From: Collinsella sp.
GTDB lineage: Bacteria > Actinomycetota > Coriobacteriia > Coriobacteriales > Coriobacteriaceae
DNA: 64,000 bases
Direction: 5' to 3'
NCBI GenBank assembly: GCA_019419525.1
Contig: DXZU01000007.1
Span: 49,255 to 113,254, forward strand
Shown one piece after another: positions 59,032-64,000 of the stretch (the first letter of the stretch is position 1; every line of letters starts with the position of its first letter). The translations under genes were made by a program, and so were the position numbers. The notes beneath the pieces are model-generated. The model did no database searches. It was not told where the DNA came from and saw only the letters and a list, made by a program, of their open reading frames with translations.

Positions 59032-60159
59032 ATGCGTTATTCGAGAAAGGTGATTGTCGGATTCATAGTATTGCTTGCCGCCCTGATGTCTCCAAGGTTG
59101 GTTTTTGGAGACGACGACTTGGTTCGTGTCACACCGCAAATAGCTGTGGAGCAAGCGCAAGCTTTCTTTGATGACGTATCGGATGAGCCGGTGACCGCTT
59201 GTGACCCAGTAAAAATGGTGAATTCCGATGGGGAATCAATCGGGTATATCGTTCGCGCGAAGCGGGATGACGTTAACTATGGCTACGTCGTATTTGATTC
59301 AGAGCGATCTTGGTGGATCGGCGAATACTGCTTGGCTCCGAACGCCCCTATGCCCATTGAGAATACAAGCGATGAAATAGCCCTTCTCGCATCCCAAGAT
59401 GACATCGTTGCTTTGAAATTTGACGAGCTGTCTTTTGGTATTGCAGATCTGGATAATAACGTTGTTTTAGATGAGAAGGGATGCCGGTCAACAGCGGTGT
59501 TTTCTGTGGGAAATAGCCGCAGCGGATCTCCAGGCAGGTTCGAGGATGTTTTCGTATTGCCCAAAGACCTGTATAAACAAGGATATGTCATTGACGCAAG
59601 TAAAACTATTTCAGGGATGATAACGCCTACACAATCAGAGGTTATTAAAGAAACGGGGACCTATGCTTGCGATGTGTCTGCGATGTTTGCGGTAAGCAGC
59701 CACTATGTAACGCTAAACCGGCTCAAATTGCCAGACTTATATCATGAGCTTTGGCAGTTATCGGGAACATCCGGCAAACCAAATAAGTCATTCGATCAAG
59801 CTACGGGCCTTTACTTTACCCAAGGAGAGACTCCATCTCCAAATGCTGCCCCGGCTATTAAGGAGTTCTGTGCTAGGCGCGGGAAAAGGCTTGAGACATC
59901 ATTTGCTTGGTATCCATCTTGGGATTCTTTCAGGGCAACTGCAGATTCTGGAAATCTCAGTATCTTTTCTGGGACTCTCAGTTCAAGCCATGACGCTCAT
60001 GCGATGGCTGTTGCGGGATATGTGGCTATGCATAATACATATTCAAATGATAAGAAATATATGCTTGTTGTCTGGGATGGTTGGTTCAATCAGCTGCGTT
60101 TTCTTCCATATGACACAACGATTTATATATCGCATGAAGGGACGTATTGTGGAGAGTGA
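59032..60159 (+). CDS. exported papain-fold (C39/C10-like) cysteine protease candidate
   Basis: 375 residues. A signal peptide (VIVGFIVLLAALMSPRLVFG) is followed by a propeptide-like half (about 30-190, starting TPQIAVEQAQAFFDD). The C-terminal half has a possible catalytic Cys213 (GTYACDVSAMFAV), His320 or His323 (SSSHDAHAMAVAGYV) and a late WDGW. This order fits papain-like peptidases of the C10/C39 type, but conservation is weak and activity is unproven. ATG 59032 has GGAGG upstream. Codon use and base composition are AT-richer than neighbours. Confidence 0.6.
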   Translation: MRYSRKVIVGFIVLLAALMSPRLVFGDDDLVRVTPQIAVEQAQAFFDDVSDEPVTACDPVKMVNSDGESIGYIVRAKRDDVNYGYVVFDSERSWWIGEYCLAPNAPMPIENTSDEIALLASQDDIVALKFDELSFGIADLDNNVVLDEKGCRSTAVFSVGNSRSGSPGRFEDVFVLPKDLYKQGYVIDASKTISGMITPTQSEVIKETGTYACDVSAMFAVSSHYVTLNRLKLPDLYHELWQLSGTSGKPNKSFDQATGLYFTQGETPSPNAAPAIKEFCARRGKRLETSFAWYPSWDSFRATADSGNLSIFSGTLSSSHDAHAMAVAGYVAMHNTYSNDKKYMLVVWDGWFNQLRFLPYDTTIYISHEGTYCGE

Positions 60160-60502
60160 CGGCGAAGATGATAGAAAGCGCATACGTAAAACGCTGGGGC
60201 TTCTTTGCGCATTTCTTGGGATATTGGTTGTCGCGGCCTATCAACCGAGCCCCTCGGTCGTCGGTGGAAAAGATGACGAACATATTTCAGTTGAAGTACA
60301 GACGCTGTCGGATATTCATAACGGACAATTTGAGGCTCTCGTGTCAAGTGGAGGGCGGAAAGAGATCGATATCCGTAGTTACTTTAATACCGGAACTGCT
60401 TCAGGGCTGAAGGCGGGAGAGAAATGGATTCTATTCTTTGCAAGTGATGCCAATTTAGAAGAGGAAACTTTGCATCCCTACTATATGGAAAAAGTTAACT
60501 AA
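60149..60502 (+). CDS. small membrane-anchored hypothetical protein
   Basis: 117 residues. One N-terminal membrane helix (TLGLLCAFLGILVVAAY) after a charged start, then an exported domain of about 85 residues (HISVEVQTLSDI...YFNTGTASGLKAGEKWILFF). GTG 60149 with GAAGGG 6 bases upstream is preferred; it overlaps the end of the protease-like gene by 11 bases, so the two are coupled. I do not recognise the family. It could be an inhibitor or immunity partner of the upstream protein, which is speculation. Confidence 0.65.
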   Translation: MESDGEDDRKRIRKTLGLLCAFLGILVVAAYQPSPSVVGGKDDEHISVEVQTLSDIHNGQFEALVSSGGRKEIDIRSYFNTGTASGLKAGEKWILFFASDANLEEETLHPYYMEKVN

Positions 60503-60522
60503 ATCGGTGAGGAGCGAGAGGA

Positions 60523-61146
60523 ATGATCAACAGAAGACAGCTATTCGTCTTGGCATCAGGAGCTGTTATGTTTGCTGGGGCGAGAGGGGCCAACGCTGCG
60601 CAGCTTACGAATGCGCAAAAACGATTGACGCTTGTGACCGACATGATAGTTCGGAATGAGGCTGGGGTTATTGTGTCCTCGGCGCGAAGCAAAGATGTCT
60701 TGGGTGCCGGAAATAGAAAAATGGCTGTTGGCAGCATAAACAGGAATAATGACGGTGCAGCGTCCCTGACAAGAGCGGCAACTAAGAATTTGGTGACGGT
60801 TCATAGGGAGTCAGATGATTCACTGCCGGTGTTGGCAAAGATTGAGATTGTTGTTGAATATTCTGAAGATGGGCAAAGCATTGCAATTCGGTCAGGAAAA
60901 TATTCGATAATTCAAACCGATCCGCTTGTGATGTATGCAAACGCTTGGTATGCGCTCATGCAGAAAGATAAATATGTGATGAACTACTTCACAGAAAGCG
61001 AAGCATCATATGAAACGGGGTGGGGGCCAACGCCATACGATGCGGAGAAGGATAAGTGGACGTGCGGATCGGGTATGGGCGCGACGATTACAGACTTTAT
61101 TAACGATTCAACATATAGTTTTGCTATCGACTGCTATATCGAATAG
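60523..61146 (+). CDS. secreted hypothetical protein
   Basis: 207 residues with a twin-Arg-like start (INRRQLFVLASGAVMFAGAR) and a cleavage site near GANA-AQ. The mature part is polar and aromatic-rich at the C terminus (NAWYALMQKDKYVMNYFTE) and ends with two Cys (CGSG, DCYIE). No family recognised. It lies 20 bases after the previous gene and shares its low GC, so the three genes form one operon encoding exported proteins. GAGGA precedes the ATG. Confidence 0.7.
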   Translation: MINRRQLFVLASGAVMFAGARGANAAQLTNAQKRLTLVTDMIVRNEAGVIVSSARSKDVLGAGNRKMAVGSINRNNDGAASLTRAATKNLVTVHRESDDSLPVLAKIEIVVEYSEDGQSIAIRSGKYSIIQTDPLVMYANAWYALMQKDKYVMNYFTESEASYETGWGPTPYDAEKDKWTCGSGMGATITDFINDSTYSFAIDCYIE

Positions 61147-61265
61147 ACATGACGGCATAAAACGAATTGGCCTATAAGCATGTCATTACTTAAGCAAAGC
61201 TGAAATCTTGGCATCTAGTGCTCGGGACTGCCCAGCTTGGGGTACAACTCAACGTGAACAATGAT

Positions 61266-61295
61266 GGCCCGCCACATGTTTGGCGGGCCTTTGGT
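61266..61295 (+). terminator. terminator between the export operon and the protease gene
   Basis: GGCCCGCC-acatgttt-GGCGGGCC followed by TTTGGTTATTT, 24 bases before the next start codon. It may also act in the leader of that gene. Confidence 0.8.
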
Positions 61296-61318
61296 TATTT
61301 GACGAAAGGATCGCAGCT

Positions 61319-62788
61319 ATGAGCGAGAACGATTCCCAGCGTCCCCAGGATGCGGGCAACGCCGGCGAGACTCAGCAGCAGCCGCGCGTGCAGGTGGAGT
61401 CGACGCCTGCCGATGGCAACAACATTCCCTACGTGCAGGCCTACGACACGCAGACCGGTAAGCCGCTGGGTGGCCAGCAGGTTGTAAACAAGCACACGGT
61501 GGTCAAGACCAAGACCAAAAAGCTGCCGATCTTTATTACGGCACTCGCCGGCTGTGCCTGCGGCGCTCTGCTGGTCATTGCGCTCATTATGAGCGGCACG
61601 CTCAACATTGGCGGCGGAAAGAATGCCGTGACGGCGGGTGCTTCGGGTTCGTCGACGCAAAAGATCTCGATCGACTCCGAGGACACCACGCTGGCCGAGG
61701 CCGTTTCTGCCAAGGCGTTGCCCTCCGTGGTTTCCATTACCGCCACTTCGAGCGGCGGCCAGAATGGCTCGCTTTCGCAGTCTGCCGACGAGTCGGACGG
61801 CTTGGGCAGCGTCGGTTCGGGCGTTGTGCTCGATACCGAGGGCCACATCCTCACCAACAACCACGTGGTCGATGGCTATGACCAGTACGTGGTGACCATG
61901 GATGACGGCACCACATATGAGGCCGAGTTCGTGGGCAACGACGCCTCGAGCGACCTGGCCGTTATCAAGCTCAAGGACGCCGACGCCTCCAAGCTCACGC
62001 CGATTGAGATCGGTGATTCCTCCAAGCTCAACGTGGGCGAGTGGGTCATGGCCATCGGTTCGCCGTTTGGCAACGAGCAGTCTGTCTCCACGGGTATCGT
62101 CTCGGCGCTCTATCGCTCTACGGCCATGAGCTCTGCCAACGGTAACACCATCTATGCCAACATGATCCAGACCGATGCCGCCATCAACCCGGGCAACTCC
62201 GGCGGCGCGCTCGTTAACGATAACGGCGAGCTTGTGGGTATCAACTCGCTCATCGAGAGCTACTCGGGCTCCAGCTCGGGCGTGGGCTTTGCCATTCCGG
62301 TCAACTATGCCAAGAACATTGCCGACCAGATCATCGACGGCAAGACGCCGGTGCATCCGTACATGGGCGCTACGCTTTCGAGCGTCAACGCGCTCAACGC
62401 CCGCACCAACAAGCTGAGCACCGATAGCGGCGCGTATGTAGCGAGCGTCGTCGAGGATGGCCCCGCCGCCAAGGCTGGCATCCAGGAAGGCGATGTCATC
62501 ACCAAGCTGGGCGACGACGAGATCACGAGCGCCGATGGCCTGATCATCGCGTTGCGCAGCCACGAGGTGGGCGAGAAGGTCGAGATCACGCTCATGCGCG
62601 GCAAGGAAGAGAAGACGGTCACCGTCGAGCTGGGCTCTGATGAGGAGTTACAGAACCAGCAGCAGAACGACAGCGCGACCGACACCGGCAACGGCGGCAT
62701 TACCGATGAGCAGCTGCGCCAGTACCTGGAGGAGCTACTCGGCCAGCAAGGCCAGGGCCAGGGTCAAGGCTACGGCCAGGGTTACTAA
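61319..62788 (+). CDS. HtrA/DegP-type S1C serine protease with PDZ domain
   Basis: A 489-residue envelope quality-control protease. Cytosolic N terminus of about 70 residues, one membrane helix (IFITALAGCACGALLVIALI), then the trypsin-like domain with triad His (LTNNHVVDGYD), Asp (SSDLAVIKL) and Ser (NPGNSGGALV), a single PDZ domain (about 350-440), and a Gln/Gly-rich tail (GQQGQGQGQGYGQGY). ATG 61319 has GAAAGGA upstream; the frame is open to 61280 but that part overlaps a terminator. This is the plan of Gram-positive HtrA/PepD. Confidence 0.92.
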   Translation: MSENDSQRPQDAGNAGETQQQPRVQVESTPADGNNIPYVQAYDTQTGKPLGGQQVVNKHTVVKTKTKKLPIFITALAGCACGALLVIALIMSGTLNIGGGKNAVTAGASGSSTQKISIDSEDTTLAEAVSAKALPSVVSITATSSGGQNGSLSQSADESDGLGSVGSGVVLDTEGHILTNNHVVDGYDQYVVTMDDGTTYEAEFVGNDASSDLAVIKLKDADASKLTPIEIGDSSKLNVGEWVMAIGSPFGNEQSVSTGIVSALYRSTAMSSANGNTIYANMIQTDAAINPGNSGGALVNDNGELVGINSLIESYSGSSSGVGFAIPVNYAKNIADQIIDGKTPVHPYMGATLSSVNALNARTNKLSTDSGAYVASVVEDGPAAKAGIQEGDVITKLGDDEITSADGLIIALRSHEVGEKVEITLMRGKEEKTVTVELGSDEELQNQQQNDSATDTGNGGITDEQLRQYLEELLGQQGQGQGQGYGQGY

Positions 62789-62817
62789 CGAGCCGTATCA
62801 CACATACCGATGCCAGA

Positions 62818-62856
62818 GGGGGCTGTCCCGCCAACGCGGGACAGCCCCCTCTTTTC
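62818..62856 (+). terminator. htrA-type gene terminator
   Basis: GGGGGCTGTCCCGC-caac-GCGGGACAGCCCCC, a perfect 14-bp stem, followed by TCTTTTCTT. Confidence 0.93.
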
Positions 62857-62860
62857 TTGT

Positions 62861-62891
62861 TGATCCGTTGGAGGCGGAGGAAAACGGATCA
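62861..62891 (+). repeat. TGATCC palindromic repeat, diverged copy
   Basis: TGATCCGTT-ggaggcggagga-AACGGATCA. Ends and the GGAGG core relate it to 24043-24106. It lies directly after the terminator. The following ~145 bp to ligA hold a probable promoter but no gene. Confidence 0.55.
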
Positions 62892-63038
62892 TTTAGAAAT
62901 GGCAAAGGCATGGTTTGATCGCGCGATCCACTCCGGTCTGGCGGCTGCCGATTCGGTGCGGTTTGAAAGGGTTATTCGGCCTCGTCGTGGCCGGTGGTAC
63001 TCTAGTAGCCGTTTGAAATCGAGCGAAGGAGTGCCGCT

Positions 63039-64000
63039 ATGGAGCAATCGAGCCTGTTTGGTGACGGTGTGGATATCGATACCAAAACGTCCGCGAGCGC
63101 GGATGCCGCCGCACCGACCGACGCCCATGCCCAGGCGGCAGCGCGCGCGGCCGAGCTGCGCCACGAGCTCGATTACCACGCGTACCGCTACTACATGCTC
63201 GACGCACCCGAGATCACGGACGCCGCCTTCGACAAAATGCTCGTTGAGCTGCAGGAGATCGAGGCGACCTACCCCGATTTGGTGACGCCCGACAGCTATA
63301 CCCAGCGTGTGGGCGGATACGTGAGCGAGCAATTTACGCCGGTCACGCATATGGCGCGCATGTATTCCATGGACGATGCCATGGATCTGGACGAGCTCGA
63401 CGCATGGCTCCAGCGCACCGAGGATGCGCTCGGTGCCGGCAGCGTCACCTATACCTGCGAGCTTAAGATTGACGGTCTGGGCGTGGCCCTGACCTACCAA
63501 AACGGAACCTTCGTGCGCGCGGCAACGCGCGGCGACGGCACCACGGGCGAGGACGTGTCGCTTAATGTGCGCACCATCAAGGACGTGCCCATGCACCTGT
63601 CCGAGCCGGCGCTCGCTCATATGGGCGCCGACCGCGAGCGTACCATCGAAGTACGCGGCGAGGTCTACATGCCTAAGGGCAGCTTTGTTCGTCTGAATGA
63701 AGAGGCCGATGCCGAGGGCCGTGACCCCTTTGCCAACCCGCGCAACGCCGCTGCAGGATCCCTGCGCCAAAAAGACCCCAAGGTCACGGCGCGTCGCGAC
63801 TTGGCCACCTTTATCTACGCCATCGCCGATACCGATCCGCTGCACGTCCACAGCCAGCGCGAATTTCTCGACTGGCTGCGCAGCGCCGGTTTTAGCGTCA
63901 ACCCCAACGTGGCCCGCTGCGCCACGCCGGCCGAGGTCCACGAGTTCTGCGCCCAGGCCCTCGAGCATCGCGGCGACTTGGACTACGACATCGACGGCGT
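63039..64000 (+). CDS. ligA: NAD-dependent DNA ligase, 5' part only
   Basis: The first 320 residues of LigA; the gene continues beyond the window. The N-terminal domain (HELDYHAYRYYMLDAPEITDAAFD) binds NAD, and the adenylation motif is TCELKIDGLGVAL with the AMP-accepting Lys. RGDGTTGEDVSLNVRTIKD and EVRGEVYMPK are also family signatures. AAGGAG precedes ATG 63039 by 8 bases. An Ala-rich extension of about 25 residues precedes the usual start of homology. Confidence 0.95.
   Translation, partial: MEQSSLFGDGVDIDTKTSASADAAAPTDAHAQAAARAAELRHELDYHAYRYYMLDAPEITDAAFDKMLVELQEIEATYPDLVTPDSYTQRVGGYVSEQFTPVTHMARMYSMDDAMDLDELDAWLQRTEDALGAGSVTYTCELKIDGLGVALTYQNGTFVRAATRGDGTTGEDVSLNVRTIKDVPMHLSEPALAHMGADRERTIEVRGEVYMPKGSFVRLNEEADAEGRDPFANPRNAAAGSLRQKDPKVTARRDLATFIYAIADTDPLHVHSQREFLDWLRSAGFSVNPNVARCATPAEVHEFCAQALEHRGDLDYDIDG

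Overview
The window is a high-GC, gene-dense stretch of a bacterial chromosome. Strong AGGAGG-type ribosome sites, tandem YhgE/Pip proteins, a GlnR-like regulator beside a type I glutamine synthetase and many intergenic palindromes suggest a gut Actinomycetota of the Coriobacteriia, most likely Collinsella or a close relative. This placement is inferred from gene content; no marker search was run.

Layout. 1-520: tRNA-Arg(ACG) with repeated copies of its 3' tail and terminator. 620-3061: a large TPR-like protein. 3077-3728: a palindromic repeat array and tRNA-Ser(GCT), again with a duplicated tail. 3753-10451: D,D-carboxypeptidase, VanRS-like two-component system, pstB, PhoB/PhoR-like system. 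10647-12711: a capsule-type Wzz / tyrosine kinase / phosphatase trio. 12751-15478: acetyltransferase and htpG. 15754-20760: two YhgE/Pip membrane proteins. 20962-25551: EamA transporter, M20 amidohydrolase, an internally deleted MFS gene, hisS. 25798-28623: ppc. 29501-34118: nickel-pincer lactate racemase locus (larA and a LarD-like channel, convergent with larB, larC1 and a TetR gene). 34236-37396: serB, aspS, an HPr-like protein. 37583-40913: feoA-feoA-feoB plus a Cys-rich FeoB partner. 41203-49472: kdpDE divergent from kdpFABC, with the whole block flanked by direct repeats. 49721-55769: Old Yellow Enzyme type reductase, a GntR remnant, a STAND/AAA ATPase, GntR and LacI regulators. 55812-56664: an MntA/HepT-type toxin-antitoxin pair whose antitoxin carries an extra DinJ-like domain. 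56799-58849: glnA and a GlnR-like regulator. 59032-61146: an AT-richer operon encoding exported proteins, one resembling a papain-fold protease. 61319 to the end: an HtrA-type protease and the 5' part of ligA.

Functional themes. Several units concern ion and nutrient homeostasis: phosphate signalling (pstB-phoBR), iron(II) uptake (feo), potassium uptake (kdp) and nitrogen control (glnA-glnR). The lar locus interconverts D- and L-lactate. Envelope functions are DacA, the Wzz/kinase/phosphatase trio and the YhgE/Pip pair.

The least explained content is between genes. It includes structured repeats next to both tRNA genes, at least three families of long hairpins with conserved ends and variable stems, a 10-bp repeat upstream of an ATPase, and the direct repeats bracketing kdp. 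The most system-like novelties are the DinJ-MNT/HepT module, the AT-rich export operon and the tRNA-tail repeat element.
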